Shown here piece by piece: positions 17,237 through 25,605 of a stretch of DNA of 64,000 bases (its first letter is position 1; each line of letters opens with the position of its first letter). This DNA is from Leptospira biflexa (GTDB lineage: Bacteria; Spirochaetota; DYNZ01): assembly GCA_020720805.1 (NCBI GenBank), contig DYNZ01000005.1, forward strand, positions 42,985 to 106,984. Direction: 5' to 3'. Both the position numbers and the translations under genes were made by a program. The notes beneath the pieces were generated by a model. It made no database searches and was not told the origin of the DNA. It saw nothing but the letters and a program-made list of their open reading frames with translations.

Positions 17237-18258
17237 TTATTTCCTAAAGTCTGAGCTAAAATTGTAAATGGGGCTATTTTTTGCAACTCTTTTTTCATCG
17301 CAAGCAAGCGCTTTGAATCTATATCCCGTTCAAACAGAATAAACATTGCGGAACCGCTTCCGGTAACTCCGGAGTAGATCATTTTATCATCGGAAAGCAT
17401 GCTTAGCCTAAGGGCGAGATCCTTATATCCCGGAAGTTCCTCGTAAAGGTATTTCGTAAAATCATTGAATAGCATATCCTTACATTCCATCGGTTCCAGA
17501 TCTTTCCATTTCGAGCTTAATGCTGATACTTTTTGCCGAGAACGAACCAAATCAGTTTCCGACATCTCAGCTCTTTGCAAATAAGCAAACGCCTTACCAG
17601 TCGCGCTATGCAGATTGGGCCGCAGGATAAGGACTGGAAGCCCCTCCCAGGCTGGTTGAACATGATACAAGAAATCACCAATCCCCCCCCAGGTAGAAGA
17701 GCGCGCAAAAAGAAAAAAAGGGACATCTGCGCCAGTGCTGCGTGCCACCTGGTACAAGAGTTCGGCTGATAGCTGCGGGCACAATTCCTTTAAAAAAAGA
17801 ATGAAAGATGCAGCATCCGATGATCCGCCGCCCATGCCAGATTGTGGCGGCACTTGTTTAAATACATCAATTGTCAGCGCGCCATGGAGCAGTTTCCGGC
17901 AATACAAGGAAAAAAATTCCGTAGAAACAAGCTGCTTCCAGACTTTTTGAAGCAGGCACTCAGATTCACCGATGGAAAATATTTCCTCTGAATATTCTTC
18001 ATCCTGAAATGAAAAATAATTTTTTATCCTACTCTGGGCACCATCTTTGATTGCTAACATCTTGCGCGACCAATAGTAGTGGACCTTTAATTCGGCAATC
18101 TCTCGATTTGGATGAACCTGAAACCGCAATGTATCACCAAAATTTATCGGTGCAAATAATGAAAAAAGCTCATGATATTGATCTGTTCTCTTACCAATTA
18201 CCTGCAAGTGTATATTAATCTTTGCGGGTGCAAACCTGACATAGTTGGAGCCACTCAT
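17173..18258 (-). CDS. ispE: 4-diphosphocytidyl-2-C-methyl-D-erythritol kinase whose C-terminus is encoded by tRNA-Gln
   Basis: This GHMP kinase phosphorylates CDP-ME in the non-mevalonate isoprenoid pathway. Lys13 in APAKIN, the glycine-rich ATP loop with PPQSGMGGGSSDAA (137-150, catalytic Asp148) and the C-terminal GVTGSGSAMF are all present. The protein is 361 residues against about 283 in E. coli. Some 40 extra residues lie between the N-terminal motif and the ATP loop (about 60-110). About 20 more at the end (342-361, beginning GLSPSGK) are translated from the tRNA-Gln gene. The start overlaps the upstream exonuclease by four bases. The enzyme call is firm; the tail is unusual. Confidence 0.92.
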   Translation of the reverse strand: MSGSNYVRFAPAKINIHLQVIGKRTDQYHELFSLFAPINFGDTLRFQVHPNREIAELKVHYYWSRKMLAIKDGAQSRIKNYFSFQDEEYSEEIFSIGESECLLQKVWKQLVSTEFFSLYCRKLLHGALTIDVFKQVPPQSGMGGGSSDAASFILFLKELCPQLSAELLYQVARSTGADVPFFLFARSSTWGGIGDFLYHVQPAWEGLPVLILRPNLHSATGKAFAYLQRAEMSETDLVRSRQKVSALSSKWKDLEPMECKDMLFNDFTKYLYEELPGYKDLALRLSMLSDDKMIYSGVTGSGSAMFILFERDIDSKRLLAMKKELQKIAPFTILAQTLGNKGLSPSGKAADFGSAIPRFES

Positions 18259-19151
18259 ATCAAATCAATCCTATCAACCCGAAAAATTCTAATTTCACCA
18301 CGCAAACGACAATGAGCCTCTACATACACTTCTGTTAAATTACTAAAAATTCTTCGAGGTATAATCTCCCTTTTTGACCTCTCTCCATTTCCATTCTTGT
18401 ATTGAATTTGCAGCACCTTCGCTGAGACAGCAGCCTCTTCTAAAATACGAACCAGGGGGCTATTGCTGATTTTTGCCGCCCTTTTTTTCTGTTCGCCTGT
18501 AATAAAACCACCCGAAGATTTTCGCCATAGATCCTGGAAGGAAAAAATCATTGGGCTGTCAGTGCGAAATTTCTGAAGGCATTTTGTTAATATGGTGACC
18601 GTTGCAGTGGCATCTTCAAGAGCCCGGTGCGCTCTGCCGGAGTCTATGCCCCAAAAATTTTTTAGATTTTGCAATGAATAGGATGGCAATCCCGGGAAAA
18701 AAGAGCGCGACAATGTAACTGTATCGAGGATGGCAATCCCATTCCATTTCACCCGAGACTCAGGATTTTTTGAATCTGCAATTCGCTTTTGCAGATATTT
18801 CTGCAAAAAACCACCATCAAATTTTGCATTATGGGCTACCAATAAGGCAGCGCGGGCAAAGTTGACAAAATTTTCAATTACCTTGTTTGCCGAAGGAGCA
18901 AATTCAACCTCTTCATCTCTGATACCGTGAATCCGAATAACCATCTCTGGAATCCTGCATCCAGGATTTACAAGACTATGAAATGTATCCAAAACAGAGC
19001 CATCATGCTTCACTCGCAAAGCTCCAATTTCTACAATCTCATCAAGAATAGGCTGAGCCCCAGTTGTCTCAAAATCAAAGATGACATATTCCAGCTCATC
19101 CAAATATGGGTTATTATCGTTTAAATCGCGATAGTAGTGCATTATAATCAA
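18255..19151 (-). CDS. DEDDh 3'-5' exonuclease fused to a C-terminal WYL-like domain
   Basis: The N-terminal 200 residues are a DnaQ-type exonuclease with all DEDDh residues: Asp26 and Glu28 in FDFETTG, Asp112 in HNAKFDGG, and His175/Asp180 in HRALEDA. The C-terminus from about 235 has the WYL pattern: LQIQYKNGNG, then KREIIPRRI, then the basic LRGEIRIFRVDRI. WYL domains bind ligands or single-stranded DNA in regulators and defence proteins. The protein could be a DNA polymerase III epsilon homologue or a stand-alone repair nuclease. It starts 13 bases after the amidohydrolase stop and overlaps ispE. Confidence 0.85.
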   Translation of the reverse strand: MIIMHYYRDLNDNNPYLDELEYVIFDFETTGAQPILDEIVEIGALRVKHDGSVLDTFHSLVNPGCRIPEMVIRIHGIRDEEVEFAPSANKVIENFVNFARAALLVAHNAKFDGGFLQKYLQKRIADSKNPESRVKWNGIAILDTVTLSRSFFPGLPSYSLQNLKNFWGIDSGRAHRALEDATATVTILTKCLQKFRTDSPMIFSFQDLWRKSSGGFITGEQKKRAAKISNSPLVRILEEAAVSAKVLQIQYKNGNGERSKREIIPRRIFSNLTEVYVEAHCRLRGEIRIFRVDRIDLI

Positions 19152-19164
19152 ACAGCAATTCGTA

Positions 19165-20436
19165 TTACAAAAAAATTGTCTTCTCTATTTCAACGGCTTT
19201 CAAAAAAAGATTACCAAAAAAATTATTGTATTGGGTTTCATGTTGACTGAACCATAAATCCTGCATTGAGTCCATTGGTATCCCCACCCAGCGAGTAGCT
19301 TTTCCGGGAGCAATACTGCCATATCGATCGTTTATGTCCAATAAAATTGCGGGGTTAATTGTTATCATTTGGAAAATTTTTGCAGGCTCAAGATGGAATA
19401 AGTGTTGTGCGTGCTTGGCCTCGGACCATAAATTCAAATCTTGATTGCTAGCCAAAGAATCTGTCGCCAGGGCACACACAAGATCCGATGAGATGGCTTT
19501 TTTTATATTCACGGTTCGATTGTGAAGAAATAAGTTGGAGCGAGGACAGAGCACCAAACCGACATTTTTTTCCTTCATGAGTTCAAAGCCATCGTCGGTT
19601 AGTTCGCTACCGTGCACAAAAAAACGACAATGGTCGGACCAAAATTGCAATGCCTCGTAATAGGAAAGAGCAGTTAAAGGAGCATCCGTAAATTTCATGA
19701 ACAGGTCTCTCATTGGACCGTCTTTACCATTCATAAAATCAATTTCTTCAAGAGATTCAGCGAAATGAATGCAGGCGCGTCTCCTGGATTCATTTTTTTC
19801 CATGTGGCTCCACAACAATTTGGAGAGATCCAAACTGAGAGAATAAGGAGAGTGAGGATTCAGCATAGTTTCCCAGGAACGATGCGCACCTGAGCCAGCC
19901 ATCTCTTGCAGCGAGTATTGCCGCTCCAGCATATGATTCAAATTTCTTGTCGCTTCTTGCGGATCCAGACCCAGAATTTCCAAAAACAGAATTCCCTCAA
20001 GATCAGATTCCACCAGGGAGCGAAAATGATAACCATGGTTGCTGATATCGCCTACAAATAGAGTACCATGATCAATCAACTCCTGTATTTGCCTGTCAAT
20101 AGACATCTGCATCTGCTCTAAAGTCAATAAACGTCTGGCTTCAACAATTTTCTTAATAAATGAGCTCATCCCAATTCCAGGATTGACTACATCCTCCAAT
20201 GCGGATAACTCCAGGTGAGTATGTGCATTTACAAGAGCGGGCAATAAGATCAGATTAGAATAATTATTTTTGATTTTTTTTCCGTCAGTATGCGAACATT
20301 TGCGAATCTGAATAATTCTCCCTAGATCAATTAACAAACAGACTGAAAATTCAATTCTATAATCTGGATAGTTGCCGATTAAAATTGCGCCAAAATAAAA
20401 TTCTTCATTTCTCCGTTTGCGAACATGAACACGCAT
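19165..20436 (-). CDS. Metal-dependent amidohydrolase (deaminase-like)
   Basis: The 423-residue protein belongs to the cytosine-deaminase/chlorohydrolase branch of the amidohydrolases. Metal and catalytic residues are visible as NAHTHLELSAL (His72, His74), the His of CIHFAESLEE, the His of FVHGSELTDDG and the Asp of LATDSLASNQDL. The HTHLELS form is common in aminodeoxyfutalosine deaminases of the futalosine menaquinone pathway, but no other pathway gene is in the window, so the substrate stays open. It lies between ddl (18 bases away) and the exonuclease. Confidence 0.85.
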   Translation of the reverse strand: MRVHVRKRRNEEFYFGAILIGNYPDYRIEFSVCLLIDLGRIIQIRKCSHTDGKKIKNNYSNLILLPALVNAHTHLELSALEDVVNPGIGMSSFIKKIVEARRLLTLEQMQMSIDRQIQELIDHGTLFVGDISNHGYHFRSLVESDLEGILFLEILGLDPQEATRNLNHMLERQYSLQEMAGSGAHRSWETMLNPHSPYSLSLDLSKLLWSHMEKNESRRRACIHFAESLEEIDFMNGKDGPMRDLFMKFTDAPLTALSYYEALQFWSDHCRFFVHGSELTDDGFELMKEKNVGLVLCPRSNLFLHNRTVNIKKAISSDLVCALATDSLASNQDLNLWSEAKHAQHLFHLEPAKIFQMITINPAILLDINDRYGSIAPGKATRWVGIPMDSMQDLWFSQHETQYNNFFGNLFLKAVEIEKTIFL

Positions 20437-20454
20437 AGTTAATTTTATTCTTCG

Positions 20455-21531
20455 CTATTTTGCGAATGCTCCCGCTACAATAATATCCAGCAAATCAGAA
20501 AAATTAATTCCCATAGACATCGCACCTTGCGGCAATAAGGATGTGTCTGTCATTCCGGGAAGAGTATTCGTTTCGAGAAAAAAAAGTCCATTTTCACCAA
20601 GGTTTTCTCGCCATAGAAAATCTGACCTGCTCAAACCAGTACATCCTAGCGCCTTATGTGCTTGCAGGGCACTACGTTGAATTTTCTCCTGTATCAATTC
20701 AGGAATGTTAGCTGGCGTTATCTCTTCGCTGGCATTGGCAATATATTTTGCTTGATACGAAAAAAAACCATCTACTTTCGGAATGATTTCGGTAACAGCA
20801 AGGGGTAGCATGCCGCCTTTCCTATTTTCAGACTCCATCGATGCCGGGATATCAATGACTCCACAGGTAAATTCTCTTCCTGATATATACTCTTCAACCA
20901 ATACGGAACCAATCGCCAAGAGTTCTTCCAATACTTTCATCATTTGCCCTGCTTCAGAATTTCTAAGAATCTGCATATCGCGACTCGATCCTGAATCCAC
21001 CACCTTTAATACCACATCCTTGCCCAATGATATGATATTTTTCTGAACCAAATCCCTGTTGTGCCTAAAATCATCTGTAGTGACAAAAAAATCTCTGGCT
21101 GTTTGGATGCCGGTAGCAGCAACAACTCGCTTCGTAAAAAATTTATGCATAGCGATTGATGATGATCTAAAACCGCTACCGGTATATCGCATACCGTGCA
21201 TGTCAAGAAAAACCTGAAAGGTACCATCCTCTCCGAATCTCCCATGCATACCGTTGAATATAAGATCGATTTTCATCTCTTTTAAAAATTGAATAGCGCG
21301 ATCTGGGCTAGCATCAACTAACTTCCAAACACTAGTATCCGGTAATTGCCAGATCTTTTCGGAGTTCATTGGCAAAAAATCTCCGCAATACCATTTCATC
21401 TCTTTTGTTATATGTACTGGCAGAACCTGATATTTTCCCCGATTCAAGCCGTTGATGATATTCGCTGCGCTTCTTAAGCTTACTTCATATTCACTGGATG
21501 GGCCACCCATGACAACGGCAATGGTCTGCAT
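20455..21531 (-). CDS. ddl: D-alanine--D-alanine ligase
   Basis: The 358-residue ATP-grasp enzyme joins two D-Ala for peptidoglycan precursors. It shows the N-terminal VVMGGPSSEYEVSLRSA, FNGMHGRFGEDGTFQ, the VLVEEYISGREFTCGV block, and the C-terminal FLETNTLPGMT metal/substrate region. AAGGAG lies eight bases before ATG 21531. It appears to be the first gene of the minus-strand run down to tRNA-Gln and is divergent from the gene starting at 21712, so the 180 bases between them should hold two promoters. Confidence 0.96.
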   Translation of the reverse strand: MQTIAVVMGGPSSEYEVSLRSAANIINGLNRGKYQVLPVHITKEMKWYCGDFLPMNSEKIWQLPDTSVWKLVDASPDRAIQFLKEMKIDLIFNGMHGRFGEDGTFQVFLDMHGMRYTGSGFRSSSIAMHKFFTKRVVAATGIQTARDFFVTTDDFRHNRDLVQKNIISLGKDVVLKVVDSGSSRDMQILRNSEAGQMMKVLEELLAIGSVLVEEYISGREFTCGVIDIPASMESENRKGGMLPLAVTEIIPKVDGFFSYQAKYIANASEEITPANIPELIQEKIQRSALQAHKALGCTGLSRSDFLWRENLGENGLFFLETNTLPGMTDTSLLPQGAMSMGINFSDLLDIIVAGAFAK

Positions 21532-21711
21532 AAATATCTCCTTTATAAAAAATTACCTTACCCGGCTTTTGATTTTTTTTTATTGCGGCAATGTCAAGAT
21601 AAAATAAAGATGACAATTGGAGCCAAGATACCAAAGAATTGTTCTCTTTCAATATGGATCATTAAAAGAACACCTCTTGGAATATAAAACCATGCTACCA
21701 GGACTTTCCAT

Positions 21712-22518
21712 TTGAAAAAGCCCGTTTTTGCCATTCTCTTACTGTTCTTATTCGGATTCGTCCTCTTTTTCGGTGGATACTTTCTTTATAATTTTTTTTT
21801 TCCAAAAGCTTCTATCTCATCATCAGTTAACGCACCCTTCAAGCTATCCAAAAACAAAGAAGCACAAATCCTAATTCAATACAGACTGCAGCCTCAGGAA
21901 AGCAAAGCAGTTCAATTAAAGAAACAAAAAAATGCCCAAAGAGAGATCCTATCTGAAGGCGTCTCAGATACAGTACTTCTCTTCCTGGAAAATCACTATA
22001 AGTCACTGCAAAATTATTCTGATTGGTATCTTTTTTGTGATCAATTATCGCAAACTTTCTGGCCTAACCCAAAAAAAGAGATCCTATCTCCAGAAAACCA
22101 GATATGGCGGAGTCCTGAATTAGCATTTTTTTGTTTTAAAGGGTTATTCCATAACCATTATTATGATGAGATTCTCGAGATTCTTGGCCGAAATCAAGAA
22201 TCCACTTTATGGCAAAATTTGCATGAAAAATATCTTTTTATTCAATTAACAGCTCTTAACAAAACAATAAAAACCTCAATGGCATTAAAAAATTGCAAGC
22301 AGTATCAATTGGCAGTTGAAAAATTTCCAAATTTACTCGATCAATGCGCGATAGCTTATTCCCAACTTAAAGATTATCAGAGTGCGCGCCAATTTTGGCG
22401 CAGAGCATTCAAATTAGTTCCTCAAAAAGAATATCTGATAAATATTTCGAAAACTTATCTTGCCCAAAATGACAAAGAAAAGGCAGCCAGAACTTTACTG
22501 GCAATTCCAAGACATTAA
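21712..22518 (+). CDS. Membrane-anchored TPR-like protein, function unknown
   Basis: The frame starts with TTG at 21712, behind AGGA with an 8-base gap; a nearby ATG at 21692 is stopped after seven codons. The 268-residue product has one N-terminal membrane segment (about 5-27) and then a helical region. The last 90 residues fit TPR-like pairs (LKDYQSARQFWRRAFKLVPQ, then KTYLAQNDKEKAARTLL). It ends 14 bases before the NagZ-like gene and is probably co-transcribed with it, which hints at an envelope role. No specific family was recognised. Confidence 0.65.
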   Translation: MKKPVFAILLLFLFGFVLFFGGYFLYNFFFPKASISSSVNAPFKLSKNKEAQILIQYRLQPQESKAVQLKKQKNAQREILSEGVSDTVLLFLENHYKSLQNYSDWYLFCDQLSQTFWPNPKKEILSPENQIWRSPELAFFCFKGLFHNHYYDEILEILGRNQESTLWQNLHEKYLFIQLTALNKTIKTSMALKNCKQYQLAVEKFPNLLDQCAIAYSQLKDYQSARQFWRRAFKLVPQKEYLINISKTYLAQNDKEKAARTLLAIPRH

Positions 22519-22531
22519 TGGAGACTATAGC

Positions 22532-24193
22532 ATGCAATCACTGAGAAGGTTAACTACCATTTTTATAATTTCAATAATTTTCACTTCTTGCAGCAAAACA
22601 GACCCCCTAGAACAACAACTTATTAACAAAAACACCTGGATTAAAAAAAAGTTGCAATCCATGACCCTAGGTCAGAAGGTAGGACAACTTCTAATGATAA
22701 GCCTTCCTGAAGCTTCTCTCGGAAGTCAGGAAATCGAATACCTTACAAAACTACAGCCAGGATCAATCCTATTTTTTAAGAAAAATTTTTCCAATGCAGA
22801 GCAAAACCGGGTTCTCTTCCAATCCATTCAGAACCTTTTGTCAAAAAAAACTGGCATCCCTGCAATTCTCACAACAGATCAAGAATCAGGGCGAGTCCAT
22901 AGATTGCAACATGAAATGACGCGCTTCCCCGCACCCTATCTGTATAGCGCCGCAGACAAAGAGGAAATAACCGCCAGTATTGCTACCATCACAGCATTAG
23001 AATTGGGTGCTTACGGCCTGAATATGAACTTGGCTCCTGTTGCCGATGTGAATAATAACCCTAAAAATCCAGTGATCGGAAACAGAAGCTTTTCCAACAA
23101 GAGCGATAAGGTTTCACGGCATGTGATTTCGTACTTAAGATCGTATCAGACAGCAGGCATCGGTGCAACAGTCAAACACTTTCCGGGCCATGGCGACACC
23201 AATATTGATTCTCATAAAGGTTTACCAGTTATTCAAAAATCAATCATTGAACTAGAGGCAATCGAGTTGCCTCCTTTTTATAAGGCTGCGCAGAACAATG
23301 TTGACGCAATTATGACTGCCCATATTCTTTTCCCAATGCTTGATTCATCCCTGCCTGCCACACTATCTCCATCCATTTTACAAGATCTGCTTAGGAAAAA
23401 AATGAATTATCGTGGCGTAATTATTTCCGATGACATGATCATGGGAGCAATTCAAAATTTTTCACATAAAAACAGAATAAAAACTCATCCCGTTGTGTTG
23501 GCCCTACAGGCGGGCATTGATATGGTTATTTACAGCGGCGATATTTCAAGCACTCTGAATGTTTTCGAGATTGTCATAGCAAGCATAGGCAAAGAAATTA
23601 CGATAGAAAAAATTGACAAAAAAGTCAGCAGAATTTTGGGATTAAAATGGGATCTGTATCAACAAAAACCATTATTGGAACAAAAAATAGCCATGATGCA
23701 GCTAAAAAACAGAACGCAGATTCTAAGAAATAGTTTTCTTTGTGGCCTTATCCCTAAATATGCCGATCCATCCTTTGTGGAAAAATTCTCCAACTCTTTT
23801 ATTCGTCCCATGAAAGTGAATTTTATTTCAGCGCGATCTCAAGATAGCCACAAATCGCCACTTCAGTATAACGCCAATACCAATTTTCTTAACTTAATAC
23901 AAATCTGGCCAGGAGATGAAAAACATTTAAACCGATTTACATCAAAAATAAAGCAGAATGAGCTGAACACTTATACTGGATTTTTATTGATGAATTCTGA
24001 ATTTTCCGATTATTGGTCCCAAAAAAAAGTAAGCCAAATAATAACAAACCAAAACAATAAAATTTCATTTGCTTTACAAAGCACCGGATTCGAAAAAAAG
24101 CAATTAGACTCGCTTATTCAAGACCTTGCACAAGATGGACAAAAATTTACGGCAAAAATATTATCAAATCCGCAGACCCCTAATACGAAGTAA
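22532..24193 (+). CDS. NagZ-like glycoside hydrolase family 3 lipoprotein
   Basis: From ATG 22532, with GGAG eight bases upstream, the product has 553 residues. A signal peptide ends in the lipobox FTSC (Cys at about 19). The catalytic domain (about 35-370) has the GH3 beta-N-acetylhexosaminidase marks: TTDQESGRVHR, KHFPGHGDTNIDSH with the catalytic Asp/His dyad, and SDDMIMGAI with the nucleophile Asp near residue 300. The family removes N-acetylglucosamine from cell-wall muropeptides. E. coli NagZ is cytoplasmic, so the lipid anchor implies action outside the cytoplasm. About 180 C-terminal residues are a separate, unassigned region. The 3' end overlaps the convergent gene by 14 bases. Confidence 0.87.
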   Translation: MQSLRRLTTIFIISIIFTSCSKTDPLEQQLINKNTWIKKKLQSMTLGQKVGQLLMISLPEASLGSQEIEYLTKLQPGSILFFKKNFSNAEQNRVLFQSIQNLLSKKTGIPAILTTDQESGRVHRLQHEMTRFPAPYLYSAADKEEITASIATITALELGAYGLNMNLAPVADVNNNPKNPVIGNRSFSNKSDKVSRHVISYLRSYQTAGIGATVKHFPGHGDTNIDSHKGLPVIQKSIIELEAIELPPFYKAAQNNVDAIMTAHILFPMLDSSLPATLSPSILQDLLRKKMNYRGVIISDDMIMGAIQNFSHKNRIKTHPVVLALQAGIDMVIYSGDISSTLNVFEIVIASIGKEITIEKIDKKVSRILGLKWDLYQQKPLLEQKIAMMQLKNRTQILRNSFLCGLIPKYADPSFVEKFSNSFIRPMKVNFISARSQDSHKSPLQYNANTNFLNLIQIWPGDEKHLNRFTSKIKQNELNTYTGFLLMNSEFSDYWSQKKVSQIITNQNNKISFALQSTGFEKKQLDSLIQDLAQDGQKFTAKILSNPQTPNTK

Positions 24194-25169
24194 CAATCTG
24201 AAGTTTTAATTCGGGCAATCTCTCAAAATGCCCGGATGATCTCTGGTCAGATTCATGATTTTGAAATTTATATCTTTCAAACTCCTTATTTAGTGCATTA
24301 ATCCTCTGATCTATATAATCCTGATTATTCTTTATCGTAGAACGGCGAGCTTGATAAATATTTCCAGCATAAAAGGTAACAAACAAAGATCCAAATATAC
24401 CAGTTGAGACAAAATCATCTCGCAGGATATTATATACCGTTAAAAAACCAAGGGTAAAATTAAAAACAAAAGAGACAAAAGCATTGCTCCACTCCCGATT
24501 ATATGCCTGTCCAGCCCCTGGAAAAATTGCAGACAAAGTTGTTGCCAGCCAAACATACCTTGGCGAAAAAGCAAGTGCTGCCTCCGATTCCTCAATACCT
24601 TTCTTGGCAAGAGGATAAAACTTGGAATGAGGGAATTTTTTCTGAAAGGCCATAAAGGTATCTTTAGTTTCAGAAAATTTTTTTTGATTAAACATCGCCA
24701 TCGATGCTAAGATATAATAGGTATCGAGATTTTCTAACTTTGGAAATTCAACGGTAATCTCCTGGAAGATTCTTTCAGCACCCGTGAAATCTTTTCGATA
24801 AAGATAGCTTAAGCCTACGATATTTTTTATATCAAGACGGATGGCATCATTTCGAATCTCAGTTAGAGGAGCCAAATAATCAAGGCTTACCCTATACTTT
24901 CCCCCCATATAATAAGATTTGCCGATCATATACCGGATTAAATCTTTTTTATCATATGTGGGAAAATAAAAAAGTGCCCTTTTATATTCCGTTATCGCGC
25001 GATAATAGTCTCCTTCCTTAAACAAATGATCAGCGAAAAGCAAAATATCTTTGGGATGCTGAATGACAATCGATGACTCTGCCTTAGCGAAAGCAGGCAA
25101 AAATGCACATTGAATAAACAAGAACAAATATATAAAAAATTTGCTAAATTTCATTCTCACCATTACCAA
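24180..25169 (-). CDS. Exported TPR protein with C-terminal PGAGQ-YN membrane domain
   Basis: A 329-residue protein with a signal peptide (cleavage near AFAKAES); the start is uncertain, as ATG 25154 has a better ribosome site than ATG 25169. Residues about 40-200 hold TPRs (LFKEGDYYRAITEYKRALFYFP and similar). The C-terminus is a short membrane domain beginning SPRYVWLATTLSAIFPGAGQAYN, the form of DUF5683-type domains, with a second hydrophobic segment (AFVSFVFNFTLGFLTVYNIL). It overlaps or abuts the YidD-like gene upstream, so the pair is likely translated together. Two further proteins in this cluster carry the same PG-GQ-YN motif. Confidence 0.7.
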   Translation of the reverse strand: MVMVRMKFSKFFIYLFLFIQCAFLPAFAKAESSIVIQHPKDILLFADHLFKEGDYYRAITEYKRALFYFPTYDKKDLIRYMIGKSYYMGGKYRVSLDYLAPLTEIRNDAIRLDIKNIVGLSYLYRKDFTGAERIFQEITVEFPKLENLDTYYILASMAMFNQKKFSETKDTFMAFQKKFPHSKFYPLAKKGIEESEAALAFSPRYVWLATTLSAIFPGAGQAYNREWSNAFVSFVFNFTLGFLTVYNILRDDFVSTGIFGSLFVTFYAGNIYQARRSTIKNNQDYIDQRINALNKEFERYKFQNHESDQRSSGHFERLPELKLQIVTSY

Positions 25170-25585
25170 AGCCGCACCGGATCAAAGATCTCATCAGTCT
25201 GATATTCATGACAGCGCATAAACCGTTCCGCACCTACTACGATACCGACCGCCAATCCAAATTTTTGAATCGACTCCTTGGCATATGCAGAACAAGTCGG
25301 ATAATATCGACAGGTGCTGCCATTGAAAGTTGTCAGATGATGTTCATAAAAATGAAAGAGCATATCAAAAGGACCATTGGCTCGCTGCACTGGTTTCGCC
25401 TCAAAGAGACGGTGCGGAGAAAAGATCTGTCCAGTGCCCGGACCGTGTAAGGCATCCAGGGTTACCGGGTGTGACCCGCCAGACCCGCTCCATGGCTCTT
25501 CCGCCAGCGTGGATAGTAAAAATAGAAAGGGAGATATAAAAAGGAAAAAGGCTGCCAGAGCAGCAGCCAATTTCATTTGAAACAT
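25163..25585 (-). CDS. yidD: YidD-family protein with an export signal
   Basis: The 140-residue protein has the YidD core at about 85-130: TFNGSTCRYYPTCSAYAKES followed by GAERFMRCHEY, including the conserved Cys residues and R-x-x-R-C. YidD aids insertion of membrane proteins alongside YidC and in E. coli is a small inner-membrane-associated cytoplasmic protein. Here a clear hydrophobic signal (about 4-28) and a 45-residue linker come first, so the core would sit in the periplasm or be anchored from outside. It is followed directly by the TPR/PGAGQ protein, not by rnpA/yidC. The core family is sure; the usual role may not apply. Confidence 0.82.
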   Translation of the reverse strand: MFQMKLAAALAAFFLFISPFLFLLSTLAEEPWSGSGGSHPVTLDALHGPGTGQIFSPHRLFEAKPVQRANGPFDMLFHFYEHHLTTFNGSTCRYYPTCSAYAKESIQKFGLAVGIVVGAERFMRCHEYQTDEIFDPVRLW

Positions 25586-25605
25586 AATGTTATCATCATT
25601 GCTAA

